Shown: one piece after another, positions 8,417 through 17,712 of the stretch
Numbering within the stretch: the stretch's first letter is position 1
Layout of the letters: each line of letters begins with the position of its first letter
Assembly (NCBI RefSeq): GCF_023156195.1
Contig: NZ_JAKUKA010000001.1
Location: 3,968,001-4,032,000, forward strand
Length of the DNA stretch: 64,000 bases
Origin: Chitinophaga sedimenti
Lineage (GTDB): Bacteria > Bacteroidota > Bacteroidia > Chitinophagales > Chitinophagaceae
Direction: 5' to 3'
Position numbers and translations under genes: made by a program
The notes under the pieces: generated by a model
The model's input: only the letters and a program-made list of their open reading frames with translations
What the model was told of the DNA's origin: nothing
Databases searched by the model: none

Positions 8417-10293
8417 ATGGAAAATTTCATCGTTTCGGCAAGGAAGTACCGTCCTCAGAATTTCTCGACAGTAGTGGGGCAGGCCCACATTACCACGACA
8501 TTAAAGAATGCGATACGCAACAGTCAGCTGGCGCACGCATTCCTGTTCTGCGGTCCGCGTGGCGTGGGTAAAACCACCTGCGCACGTATCCTGGCCAAAA
8601 CCATTAACTGCGAAACACCGCTGGCAGACGGCGAAGCCTGTAACAGCTGCCAGAGCTGCCAATCCTTTAATGATGGTGCATCCTTTAATATCCACGAGCT
8701 GGATGCCGCATCCAACAACTCTGTAGATGATATCCGTACCCTGGTGGAACAGGTGCGATTCGCACCACAGGCAGGTAAATACAAGATATATATCATCGAT
8801 GAGGTCCACATGCTCAGTTCTTCGGCCTTTAACGCCTTCCTGAAAACGCTGGAGGAACCGCCCTCCTACGCGATCTTCATCCTGGCCACCACCGAAAAAC
8901 ACAAGATCCTTCCCACGATCCTGAGCCGATGCCAGATTTTCGATTTCAAACGCATTACCATACAGGACACCGTTGACCACCTGAAAGAAATATGCGACAA
9001 AGAGCATATCTCCGCCGAAGGCGACGCCCTGCACCTCATTGCGCAAAAAACCGATGGTTGTATGCGCGACTCGCTGAGTACACTTGACAAGATAGTAAGT
9101 TTCACTGCGGGGCAACTGACATACCAGAATACCCTGGAGCACCTGAACATCCTCGACTACGATTATTTCTTTAAGGTGATGGATAGTGTGCTGCAGCAGG
9201 ATATTGCCGGCGCACTGCTCATCTTCGATGAAATTTTGCAGAAAGGTTTCGAAGGCGACAACTTCCTGGGCGGCTGGGCAGAGTTTTTGCGAAACCTCCT
9301 GGTGTGCAAAGACGAGAAAGTGCTGCACCTGATGGAAGTATCAGCTAACCTGAAAGACCGCTACAAACAGCTGTCCGGTAAGGTGAGCCCGCAATACCTG
9401 GTAACGGCCCTGCACCTGCTGAACGAAACGGAGATCAACTACCGCATGGCACGCAACAAGCGTTTGCATGTGGAGATGGCGCTGATCAAGCTCTGTTACC
9501 TGCAGCAGGCCGTGAACCTGGTGAGCAACGACCAGAACGGCGAGGTATTAAAAAAACTTAACTAACCAGGCGGCGGCAGCCGCAGCGCCTGCGCGCCCCC
9601 TTTATGGTGGCCGCTTCGGGCAAATTAGTAGCAGCTGCCCCCGGCGATGTGCCGGTAGCGCCGGAGCCGCGCCCGTCAAATGGCGGCAGTCCGGCCACGG
9701 CGCCCAAACTCACGATAGAAAAGGGTGTTACACCGCCGCCGGCCACTACGGCACGGCCAACCGTAACTCCTACCCCCATCAGCAAACCCGCGGCAACCGC
9801 GGCGCCAGCTACCACTACGGCGGCGGCCGGCGGCATCAAACTGACGGGACTTGCAGCCATGAAGGCGGCACTGGCGGCGAAGCAGAGCGCCGAGGTGGTA
9901 ACGAGCGTTCCGGTTACATTGGGAGCATTGTCAGTGTACTGGGAAGAATTTATCGATGTGTACCGCCAGGCGAAACGTACCAGCGTGGTCAGTAACCTGC
10001 AGCTGGCCGAAATACAGCTGCCCGACCCGCAGGAGATCGCCCTTATCAGCCGCAACATCGTAATGCTGCGCTTCCCGGAGGAAGAAAAACTGGCGATATC
10101 AGAATTTTTCAAACAGAAATTCAGAAATAAAGACCTCACCGTTACCCTTTTGCTGGACGAAAGCAAGCAGCAGGAAGAAGTGGACGCGGGTCCCCAGCGA
10201 CTGTCCAGCAAAGAACAATACATTAAAATGCTGGAAAAATACCCGCTGATCAAAGAACTGAAGGACAGCCTGGGCATGGAACTTGATTTTTAG
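8417..10293 (+). CDS. dnaX: DNA polymerase III subunit gamma/tau (one frameshift at the gamma/tau boundary)
   Basis: Clamp loader ATPase of the replicative polymerase. Residues 1-382 (8417-9565) hold domains I-III: P-loop GPRGVGKTTCARILAK, the zinc module CNSCQSC, DEVHMLS, NAFLKTLEEPP and the SRC motif. The tau-specific tail, an Ala/Pro-rich linker then a polymerase-binding domain ending KELKDSLGMELDF, continues in another frame from about 9566 to 10293. Frames join if one base is missing at 9560-9565, next to a CCAGG. Repaired length is about 625 residues. An in-register A AAA AAA heptamer at 9550-9556 just before the break, with a hairpin after it, suggests that a short gamma form is also made. 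Confidence 0.93.
9550..9590 (+). promoter_or_regulatory. dnaX: Candidate -1 programmed frameshift signal in dnaX
   Basis: Slippery heptamer A AAA AAA at 9550-9556 in the zero frame (TTA AAA AAA). After a -1 slip the ribosome reads ACT then stops at TAA (9559-9561). A hairpin follows at 9568-9590: AGGCG+GCGG pairs with CCGC+CGCCT, with loop CAG and a two-base bulge. A GAGG, possibly Shine-Dalgarno-like, lies at 9542-9545. Confidence 0.55.
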
Positions 10294-10323
10294 CGCATTT
10301 TTAAACACAGAACCACTCTTACG

Positions 10324-10354
10324 TTGCGTTTTTGCGCAAAAACTTGTAGGTTTG
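10324..10354 (+). promoter_or_regulatory. Promoter of pdhC
   Basis: TTG at 10324-10326, 20-base spacer, TAGGTTTG at 10347-10354; the ATG follows at 10377. The spacer is filled by a perfect palindrome. Confidence 0.6.
10328..10343. promoter_or_regulatory. Candidate operator: 16-bp perfect palindrome in the pdhC promoter spacer
   Basis: GTTTTTGCGCAAAAAC is a perfect 8+8 palindrome, placed between the -33 and -7 boxes, where a bound dimer would block RNA polymerase. The regulator is unknown. Confidence 0.5.
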
Positions 10355-10376
10355 GGCAAAATTTTGAAGAAACACT

Positions 10377-12034
10377 ATGGCAGAAGTTATCAGAATGCCC
10401 CTCTTGAGCGACACAATGACCGAAGGGGTGATTGCGGAATGGCATAAGAAAGTAGGAGACACCGTTAAATCCGACGACGTTATTGCTGAAGTGGAGACGG
10501 ATAAAGCCACCATGGAAGTAATGGGTTATGCGGATGGTACCATCCTGTATATCGGCGTTGAGAAAGGCAAAGCGGCTAAAGTGAATGATATCATTGCCAT
10601 TGTGGGTAAACCGGGCGAGGATTACAAATCCCTGCTGGAAGGTGGCGCACCTGCTGCTCCTGCAAAAGAAGCCGCCCCGGCGAAAGCCGAAGCCCCTGCC
10701 GCGGAAGCTGCTCCCGCCCCTAAAGCTGACGACGCTGCCGTAGCCGAAGCGCTGAAAAATGCTACAGTCATCCGCATGCCGCTGCTCAGCGACACCATGA
10801 CGGAAGGCAAAATTGTAGCCTGGAATAAAAAAATAGGCGACACCGTTAAATCTGACGATGTGCTGGCCGAAGTAGAAACCGACAAAGCCACTATGGAGGT
10901 GATCGGTTATGCAGACGGCACCCTGCTGTATGTAGGTGTTAAAGAGGGTGAAGCTGCCAAAGTAAACGGCATTATCGCCATCGTGGGTAAACAGGGTACT
11001 AACGTAGATGCGATCCTCGCTGCCGAAAAAGGTGGAGGAAGCGCGCCTGCCACTAAACCTGCCGAACAGCAAAGCGCTCCGGCTGCCAATGCTGCTCCCG
11101 CCGCCACCGCCGCACCTGCAGAAGCTCCTGCTTCCAGCAACGAAGGTGGCCGTATAAAAATTTCTCCCCTTGCTAAGAAATTAGCTGCAGATAAAGGTAT
11201 CGATATCAACCAGGTGACCGGTTCCGGTGACAATGGCCGTATCGTTAAAAAAGACGTTGACAGCTTTGTACCAGCCGCGAAGTCCGCACCAGCCGCTACT
11301 GCCGCCGCATCCGGCGGCGCTGCTCCGCAAGCGGCTCCATTCGTTCCCGGACAGGAATCGTTCGAAGATATCCCGGTTACACAGATGCGCGGCGTAATTG
11401 CCAAACGCCGGGCGAAAGCAAATTCACCGCACCTGAGTTCTACCTGACCATGGAAATTAACATGGACGAGGCCATGAAAAACAGGGAAGCACTGAATAAA
11501 GTTTCTCCGGTAAAGATCTCCTTCAATGATATGGTGATCAAAGCCGCAGCGATGGCGCTCCGTCAGCATCCTTACGTAAACAGCAGCTGGCAGGGCAACA
11601 CCATCCGCATGAACCAACACGTTCACATCGGTTCTGCCGTGGCGGTAGACGAAGGACTGATCGTTCCGACCATCCGCTTCGCTGATCAGAAAACACTGAG
11701 CCAGATTGCAGCCGACGCAAAAGTGCTGTACGATAAAGCTAAAAACAAAAAACTGCAGCCGAACGAATTCAGCGGCAGCACCTTCACCGTATCCAACCTG
11801 GGTATGATGGGCATCGATCACTTCACGGCCATCATCAACCAGCCTAACTCTGCGATCCTTGCCGTAGGCGGTATCAAAGAAGTAGTGGTAGCAGATAAAG
11901 GTCAGTTCAAAGTGACCAATATCATGAAGGTAACCCTCACCTGCGACCACCGTACTGTTGACGGAGCGGTTGGCGCGAAATTCCTGGTAACCTTAAAAGG
12001 TTTCCTTGAAAATCCGGTTACAATGCTCGTTTAG
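10377..12034 (+). CDS. pdhC: Pyruvate dehydrogenase E2, dihydrolipoamide acetyltransferase (one frameshift)
   Basis: Core of the pyruvate dehydrogenase complex; moves the acetyl group from lipoyl-lysine to CoA. Two lipoyl domains (each with EVETDKATMEV, at about residues 1-80 and 130-210) are separated by Ala/Pro/Glu-rich swinging linkers. Then come the E3-binding domain (ISPLAKKLAADKGIDINQVT) and the catalytic domain with active-site DHRTVDG. Repaired length is about 552 residues. The frame breaks at 11409, where CGCC(T)GGGCG, a CCTGG site, has lost its T; with it the protein reads KRLGESKFTAPEFYLTME. Single gene with its own promoter and terminator; E1 and E3 genes are not in the window. 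Confidence 0.95.
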
Positions 12035-12060
12035 AAGCATTTACATATTTACCTGAGTAA

Positions 12061-12086
12061 AAGCGCAGTTTACACTGCGCTTTTTT
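12061..12086 (+). terminator. Intrinsic terminator of pdhC
   Basis: AAGCGCAGT (12061-12069) pairs with ACTGCGCTT (12074-12082), loop of four, followed by a T run. Confidence 0.9.
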
Positions 12087-12113
12087 ATACTATATTGGGG
12101 AAAATCTTTATCC

Positions 12114-12703
12114 ATGTACCTGTTACTCGACGCAAATGCCTGGTGGGCGGCTTTAGCGCCATTCGAAAAAATCTATTGGGTGGTGACCATCGTTTTCACC
12201 CTGTTATTCCTCTTACATATGGGCGTGAGCCTGCTTGGCGGCGAACACGATGGCGCCATCGGCGATGCGGACGATGCTATTTCCGGCGACGACGGCATCG
12301 GTTTCCAGTTCTTCACCCTGAAGAATATGCTGGCATTTTTTACCATCCTGGGCTGGACCGGACTGGCCTGCATCAACTCAGGCATGAGCACCTTTGCGAC
12401 CATAGCCGTTTCTGTTATATGCGGCCTGATCATGATGGTTATTATGTCTGCCCTCTTCTATTATACGAGCAAACTTTCTCATAGCGGCACCATGGACCTG
12501 AAAAACGCCGTGGGCAAAACCGGCGAAGTATACCTGACCATCCCCGGCCGCCGCAGCGGTACGGGCAAAGTGCACATCCGGTGCAGGGCGGCATGCGGGA
12601 ACTCGATGCGCTGACGGACGACTTTTCCGACTTACCCAGCCACAGCCGCATCCGTGTACAGCAAACACTGAACGATGGCGTATTACTGGTAACTAAATCC
12701 TGA
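12114..12703 (+). CDS. NfeD/YqiJ-like membrane OB-fold protein, flotillin partner (one frameshift)
   Basis: A small membrane protein of the kind usually paired with a flotillin. Membrane segments are near residues 22-45 (WVVTIVFTLLFLLHMGVSLL) and two between about 64 and 120 (MLAFFTILGWTGLACINSG, IAVSVICGLIMMVIMSALFYY). The C-terminal part (VGKTGEVYLTIPGRRSGTGK through RIRVQQTLNDGVLLVTK) is an OB-fold-like beta domain. The frame breaks near 12578, where CATCCCGGTG has lost a C; repair gives KVHIPVQGGMRELDALTDDF and a stop at 12703, total about 196 residues. The flotillin gene starts 40 bases later. Acts in membrane organisation by analogy with YqiJ/YqiK; not shown here. Confidence 0.78.
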
Positions 12704-12743
12704 TACAACAACCGACTATCCCTTTTAAAAAAATCACCACTAT

Positions 12744-14267
12744 ATGCAGTACACAGCCATTGCGATACTACTGGGCGTAGTATTTGTTTTCGTCTTTATT
12801 TATGCGATGTTCCGACGCTACAAACGTTGTCCGTCCGACCGCATCCTCGTTGTTTATGGTAAAGTAGGTTCCAATGCCGACGGTAACCTGAGCGCGAAAT
12901 GTATCCACGGTGGTGCGGCTTTTATCTGGCCCATCATCCAGGATTACGCTTTTATGGACCTTACACCTACTTCCATTGAAGTAAACCTGACCAACGCACT
13001 GAGTAAACAGAATATCCGTATCGACGTGCCCTCCCGCTTTACTGTGGCCATTTCTACCGAACCGGCGGTAATGACCAATGCGGCTGAGCGCCTGCTGGGC
13101 TTACAACGTCCGCAAATACACGATCTGGCAAAAGATATCATCTTTGGCCAGCTCCGCCTGGTTGTAGCTACTATGGACATCGAGGAAATCAACAGCAACC
13201 GTGACAAATTCCTGTCGAACGTGGCCGCGAACGTGGAAGCCGAACTGAAAAAATCGGCCTGAAACTGATCAACGTGAACCTCACAGACATCAAGGACGAA
13301 AGCGGTTACATTGAGGCACTGGGTAAAGAGGCCGCTGCAAAAGCCATCAACGAAGCTAAAAAGAGCGTGGCCGAGCAGGAAAAAATCGGTGAGATCGGTA
13401 AAGCAGAAGCCAACAAAGAAAAAGACATCAAGATCGCCGAAACCATGCGCGATAGAGATACCAGCATTGCCAGCGCCAACAAAGACAAGGAAATCCTGAT
13501 CGCGGGCGCGCAGCGTGATGAAAGCATCGGTAAAATCGAAGCAGAAAGAGACACCCGTATTAAATCGGCCGAGGCTAACTCCACGGCGATCCAGGGCGAG
13601 AACGCCGCTAAAATCCAGGTGGCGCAATCAGAAGCGAACCGTCGTGAACGGGAGGCAGAATCGTTGAAACAAGCGATGGCGGCAGAGAAAGTACAGGCGG
13701 CGAAAGCACTGGAAGAATCTTACCTGGCGGAACAGAAAGCGGAAGCCGCGCGTGCCGCAAGAGAGCGCTCTACACAGGAAGCCAACATCGTGGTAGCGGC
13801 CGAAATCCAAAAACAAAAAGCCATCATCGAAGCCCAGGCCGAAGCGGAAAAAATCCGTCAGAAAGCGAAAGGTGAAGCGGATGCGATTTTCCTGAAAATG
13901 GAAGCGGAAGCGAAAGGTATGTTCGAAATCCTGACTAAACAGGCAGAAGGTATGAACCGCGTGGTACAGGCGGCCGGCAATAACAGCAAAGACGCAGCCC
14001 TGCTGCTGATTGCGGACAAACTGCCGGAACTGGTACGCATGCAGACCGAAGCGATCAAAAACATCAAGATCGACAAGGTTACCGTTTGGGAAGGTGGCAC
14101 TGCAAATGGCGATGGCAAAGGCTCTACGGCGAATTTCATCAGTGGTTTATATAAATCCGTTCCCCGTTAAAAGACATCTTTAATATGGCGGGTATGGATT
14201 TACCGGAGTTCTGGGCAAACCCAAATCTGAAACGGCGAACGACGCCACGGCTGAAGTTATCAAATAA
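12744..14267 (+). CDS. Flotillin family protein (YqiK-like; three frameshifts)
   Basis: Membrane scaffold protein. N-terminal membrane segment IAILLGVVFVFVFIYAMF, then an SPFH/PHB domain (residues about 30-190), then a long Ala/Glu-rich flotillin coiled coil (AEANSTAIQGENAAKIQVAQ onward) and a short C-terminal tail. Three single-base losses are needed to read it through: an A in the A6 run at 13248-13253 (gives ELKKIGLKLINVNLTDI), a C near 14164, and a C in a CCTGG at 14211. The repaired end reads DIFNMAGMDLPEFLGKPKSE and stops at 14267, about 508 residues in all. Without these repairs it would seem to stop at 14170. Two-gene operon with the preceding OB-fold gene, closed by a long hairpin. 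Confidence 0.88.
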
Positions 14268-14282
14268 TACAGCTGCTCACTT

Positions 14283-14328
14283 AATATTTAAGGGCTGGCC
14301 TCAAAAAGGGCCGGCCCTTAAATATTTT
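14283..14328. terminator. Terminator hairpin after flotillin
   Basis: 18-base stem (14283-14300 with 14309-14326, one G-T pair), AATATTTAAGGGC on the left arm, loop of eight, T-rich flanks on both sides. Confidence 0.85.
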
Positions 14329-14401
14329 AGCACCGGACCCTTCCTTTTCCTGTTTTAATTAGTATATTTAGTACACCCCTTCAAAACATCTGCTACCAAA
14401 C

Positions 14402-14788
14402 ATGCAATTACCCAAAAACGCCGTCAGCTGGTTTGAGATTCCCGTGAACGATTTTAACAGGGCTAAGAAATTTTATGCTGCCATTTTCGAATGTGAGATG
14501 CCAGAAATGGAACTGGGTGCGGACCGCCTTGCGCTTTTTCCGTACGATGCGGAACGTGGCGTGGGAGGCGCCATTGCGCAGGGACCTGATTACCTGCCGA
14601 GCCAGCGGGGAAGCCTGATTTACCTGAACGCCGGTAACGACCTCTCCCCTGTTCTGAACCGTGTGCCCGCTGCGGGCGGCAAAATAGAACTGGATAAAAA
14701 ACCCGTATCCGACCAACAGGACATGGGCTATTACGCCATTTTCCAGGATACGGAAGGTAACCGGGTAGCGCTGCACTCGCCCAATTAG
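14402..14788 (+). CDS. VOC family (glyoxalase/bleomycin-resistance-like) protein
   Basis: Single-domain vicinal oxygen chelate protein of 128 residues. The family pattern is clear: VSWFEIPVNDFNRAKKFYAA at the N-terminus, a middle strand RLALFPYDAERGVGGAIAQG and the closing DTEGNRVALHS with a potential metal-binding His. The first half starts with a conserved ADF/DFxRAxxFY motif. Such proteins act as homodimers, but the substrate cannot be inferred. Monocistronic, intact. Confidence 0.85.
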   Translation: MQLPKNAVSWFEIPVNDFNRAKKFYAAIFECEMPEMELGADRLALFPYDAERGVGGAIAQGPDYLPSQRGSLIYLNAGNDLSPVLNRVPAAGGKIELDKKPVSDQQDMGYYAIFQDTEGNRVALHSPN

Positions 14789-15061
14789 CGCCCAACTACT
14801 CCCTTTTTTCAGCACCGGCCGCAGGCTGAAAGCCACGCTTTTTATTGTACTTTCTTAACATTTTACGCCGTTCCGCTTCCCAAAAGTGAATTTACAACAG
14901 GTATCAATGTAGTCACACCCCAGCAGACCTATATAGTAGTCATTGCTGAAACCTACTCAGTGTACAGCTTCCGGGAGATCACCCGTTCGTATTACTATGA
15001 CCCCTTAAAACGACAGTCGCTCCAACTTAAATTGATATTTTTTCAACTTTCTTTCAAATTC

Positions 15062-15077
15062 TTTTGAAAGTTCGGAA
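15062..15077. promoter_or_regulatory. Operator copy 1 (TTTTGAAAGTTCGGAA) of the GbsR/MarR regulator
   Basis: Matches 14 of 16 bases of the perfect inverted repeat at 15634-15649 and overlaps the TTTG -33 box (15063-15066) of the regulator's own promoter, as expected for autorepression. Confidence 0.6.
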
Positions 15078-15094
15078 ACATAGCCATAAATTTG
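15063..15094 (+). promoter_or_regulatory. Promoter of the GbsR/MarR regulator gene
   Basis: TTTG (15063-15066), 20-base spacer, TAAATTTG (15087-15094); the ATG is at 15099, only four bases after the -7 box, so the message is probably leaderless. Confidence 0.65.
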
Positions 15095-15098
15095 GGCC

Positions 15099-15605
15099 AT
15101 GAAATTCACTGATGCAAAAGCACAATTTATTCAGGCCTGGGGTTCTTTAGGCGCACAATGGGGCATTAACCGCACCATGGCGCAGATTCACGCCCTCCTG
15201 CTCATCGCGCCCAATGCACTGAGTGCGGACGAGATCATGGAGGAACTGAACATATCCCGTGGCAATACGAATATGAATGTGCGGGAGCTCATCAACTGGG
15301 GCATCGTGGATAAAGTACTGGTACCAGGCGAACGCAAAGAGTATTTTTCTGCGGAGAAAGACATCTGGAAAGTAGGGACGGCCATCGCCCGCGAACGTAA
15401 AAAGCGCGAGCTGGACCCGATCTTAAAAGTGCTGAACGCATTACAGAGCGTGGAAGGCGACCAGAAAGACAAACACGTAAAGGCTTTCCGCGACGCTATT
15501 TCCAACATCAACCGTTTTGCGCAGCAGACCGATGCTACACTGAACGCATTCATTAAAGCGGAGGAAAACTGGTTCTACAGCACATTGCTGAAAGTTTTCA
15601 AGTAA
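15099..15605 (+). CDS. GbsR/MarR family transcriptional regulator
   Basis: Winged-helix repressor-type regulator of 168 residues. The opening FIQAWGSLGAQWGINRTMAQIHALLLIAP is diagnostic for the GbsR branch; the recognition region ADEIMEELNISRGNTNMNVR is the helix-turn-helix, followed by the wing LVPGERKEYFSAEKD. The C-terminal third is helical (dimerisation). A 16-base site lies over its own promoter and again directly in front of the next gene, so it probably controls itself and the adjacent oxidoreductase. The ligand is unknown; GbsR itself senses choline, but nothing here points to choline metabolism. Confidence 0.9.
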   Translation: MKFTDAKAQFIQAWGSLGAQWGINRTMAQIHALLLIAPNALSADEIMEELNISRGNTNMNVRELINWGIVDKVLVPGERKEYFSAEKDIWKVGTAIARERKKRELDPILKVLNALQSVEGDQKDKHVKAFRDAISNINRFAQQTDATLNAFIKAEENWFYSTLLKVFK

Positions 15606-15633
15606 TATTTTTTTATACCGATATTTCATTTTT

Positions 15634-15649
15634 TTCTGAAAGTTCAGAA
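15634..15649. promoter_or_regulatory. Operator copy 2: perfect inverted repeat TTCTGAA-AG-TTCAGAA
   Basis: Seven-base arms around AG, 18 bases before the ATG at 15668. Same sequence class as the site at 15062-15077. Confidence 0.65.
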
Positions 15650-15667
15650 CACTAACATCCCTTCAAC

Positions 15668-16609
15668 ATGAAAAATAAAAAGATTGTTATAGCAGGCGGC
15701 ACGGGGTTTATCGGCGAAGCGTTGGTTCACTTTTTTGGAACGGATAACGAGGTGGTGGTATTAAGCAGGAGCGGCAGCCGCAAACTCCCGGCCCGTTACG
15801 TTACCTGGAACGGCGAAACCCTCAGCGGCTGGGAACAAGAGCTGGATGGGGCAGACCTGCTTATTAACCTGGCGGGTAAAAGCGTGAATTGCCGTTATAC
15901 CGAAAGTAACAAAGCCGCCATTTTCGCCAGCAGGGTCAATAGCACCACAATACTGGGAGAGGCGGTGAAACATGCTGCCAATCCGCCCAAACTTTGGATC
16001 AATACGGCTTCTGCAACAATTTACCGGCATGCGGAAGATCGTCCGCAAGACGAATTTACCGGCGAGATGCACAACGACTTTTCTGTACAGGTGTGTAAAC
16101 TGTGGGAAAAGACCTTTTTTGAGCAGGATACGCCCGGCACCCGCAAAGTAGCGCTGCGTACGGCGATTACCCTTGGCCCTAACGGCGGTGTGATGGCACC
16201 TTTCCTGAACCTCGTAAAATTTGGACTGGGTGGCCGGCAAGGCAAAGGGAGTCAAATGTTTAGCTGGGTGCACGTGGAGGACTTCTGCAGGCTGACAAAC
16301 TGGCTTTTTGAAACCGAAACAGCGCAAGGTGTGTACAACTGCGCGGCTCCCCAACCTGTTACCAATGAAACATTTATGCGTACTTTACGCCAGGTGGCCG
16401 GCCACAAGATCGGGCTGCCTGCGCCGGAATGGCTGCTGCGGATGGGCGCGGTGTTGATCGGTACGGAAATTGAACTGATAATCAAAAGCCGCTGGGTGGT
16501 GCCGGCCCGCTTGCAGCAGGAAGGTTTCCGCTTCCGGTATGCGCAACTGGCACCCGCACTGGAAGCTATTGTGAACGAGCTGCCCCGCCGGCGTTATCAT
16601 TTGTTTTAA
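15668..16609 (+). CDS. TIGR01777 family NAD(P)-dependent epimerase/oxidoreductase
   Basis: A 313-residue extended short-chain dehydrogenase of the TIGR01777 (YfcH-like) group. The Rossmann glycine motif GGTGFIGEALVHFF is at residues 9-22, followed by LINLAGKSVNCRYTESNK and the family region LRTAITLGPNGGVMAPFLNL; the C-terminal DUF1731-like segment is AGHKIGLPAPEWLLRMGAVL. Full length, no frameshift. First gene of a two-gene unit with the CoA-binding protein (10-base gap), probably under the GbsR-like regulator. The substrate of this family is not known. Confidence 0.87.
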   Translation: MKNKKIVIAGGTGFIGEALVHFFGTDNEVVVLSRSGSRKLPARYVTWNGETLSGWEQELDGADLLINLAGKSVNCRYTESNKAAIFASRVNSTTILGEAVKHAANPPKLWINTASATIYRHAEDRPQDEFTGEMHNDFSVQVCKLWEKTFFEQDTPGTRKVALRTAITLGPNGGVMAPFLNLVKFGLGGRQGKGSQMFSWVHVEDFCRLTNWLFETETAQGVYNCAAPQPVTNETFMRTLRQVAGHKIGLPAPEWLLRMGAVLIGTEIELIIKSRWVVPARLQQEGFRFRYAQLAPALEAIVNELPRRRYHLF

Positions 16610-16619
16610 TTTTGAAGAT

Positions 16620-16988
16620 ATGAAAGCACCGAAACTTACTGTTGTTATAGGCGCATCGCCCAACCCGGACCGTTACAGCTTTTTGGCCGTAAACCGCCTG
16701 CGGGCCTACAATCACCCGGTGGTAGCCATCGGTAAAAAGGAAGGCGACATCAACGGTACGCCGGTAACGGCCGAACATCCGTCGCTGGAAAACGTAGATA
16801 CAGTAACGTTATACATGAACCCTTTGCGGCAGCAGGAATACTATCAATACATCTTAAGCCTGCACCCTAAACGCATCATTTTTAATCCGGGTACCGAAAA
16901 CCCCGAACTGGAAGCCATGGCGCAGCAGCAGGGCATTGAAACGCTGGAAGCCTGCACCCTGGTAATGCTGGGCACGGGCCAGTACTAA
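16620..16988 (+). CDS. CoA-binding domain protein
   Basis: A 122-residue stand-alone CoA-binding (succinyl-CoA ligase-like) Rossmann domain. Seen in KLTVVIGASPNPDRYSFLAV (nucleotide loop), HPVVAIGKKEGDINGTPV and the closing ACTLVMLGTGQY, which is the typical end of YccU-like proteins. Follows the oxidoreductase by 10 bases, so it is co-transcribed. Physiological role unknown in the family. Intact. Confidence 0.85.
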   Translation: MKAPKLTVVIGASPNPDRYSFLAVNRLRAYNHPVVAIGKKEGDINGTPVTAEHPSLENVDTVTLYMNPLRQQEYYQYILSLHPKRIIFNPGTENPELEAMAQQQGIETLEACTLVMLGTGQY

Positions 16989-17171
16989 AACTTAATGCTC
17001 CCTTTACATCACCACTTTAAATTTTTCGTATATTCGGTTTAGCGAAATCAGCATCCATTGCCGTCCCGCAACCCGAACCAATAGTTGTTAGCCCAGACCC
17101 ATCAGCAAGGCCAAAGACCAATAGACAGGCATACCCAACCCGCGCTTATTCACCCATTTAATATAATCATT

Positions 17172-17642
17172 ATGAAGTGGAGACGATTCAACGGGGAGTC
17201 CATTAACCTGCCCATTAAGGACGAAGTAAGGCAAGCCATCGTACGCGAAACCCGGCATTTCAAACTCAAAGTATGTATCGGTACCGACTCGCAGGTGAAG
17301 GGTGCTGAAACGGAGTTTGCGACCGTGATCGTGTTTTTACGTGAAGGCCACGGTGGCTTTATGTTCATTCACAATGAAAAAACCCGCGATGTGTATTCCA
17401 TTAAGGAGCGCATGCTGGTAGAAGTAGCCAAGAGCATTGAAATTGCGTACGAACTTTGCGACCTGTTCACCGAATACGATGTAGACATGGAAGTACATGC
17501 AGACATCAACACGAATCCGCAATTCAAAAGCAACCTGGCATTAAGAGAAGCGATGGGCTACATCCCGGGCATGGGCTTCGCGTTTAAAGCCAAGCCGGAA
17601 GCCTTTGCCAGCAGTTGCTGCGCTAACAAGATCGTAAACTAA
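17172..17642 (+). CDS. Ribonuclease H-like YkuK family protein (DUF458)
   Basis: A 156-residue protein of the YkuK/DUF458 family, an RNase H-like fold of unproven activity. The conserved core includes KLKVCIGTDSQVKGAETEFATV (the D of GTDSQ takes the place of the first RNase H acid), EVHADINTNPQFKSN, and the terminal SCCANKIVN. The ATG at 17172 is preferred because upstream residues from an alternative start at 17085 show no similarity to the family. Stand-alone; no clear promoter box. Confidence 0.85.
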   Translation: MKWRRFNGESINLPIKDEVRQAIVRETRHFKLKVCIGTDSQVKGAETEFATVIVFLREGHGGFMFIHNEKTRDVYSIKERMLVEVAKSIEIAYELCDLFTEYDVDMEVHADINTNPQFKSNLALREAMGYIPGMGFAFKAKPEAFASSCCANKIVN

Positions 17643-17712
17643 GGCGCGCCCGGCGCATCAACCCCAAAAGCGAATTATTGGTGTGAAACCGCACCAGGCG
17701 CCATTGTCGCCC

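Larger units (their letters stand above)
14789..15098. other. 310-base gap upstream of the GbsR/MarR regulator
   Basis: A long frame without a start codon (about 14816-15060, includes SEFTTGINVVTPQQTYIVVI) is open but matches nothing I know and may be chance. The right end holds the regulator promoter and operator. Confidence 0.4.

Noticed and set aside
8114..8488. Missing ATPase of the exporter operon in the frame upstream of the adaptor
   Set aside because: The translation has no P-loop or ABC signature and overlaps dnaX on the other strand.
9604..10293. Separate gene for the DnaX C-terminal part
   Set aside because: It begins inside the Ala/Pro linker typical of tau and ends with the tau C-terminal domain; it is the second half of dnaX.
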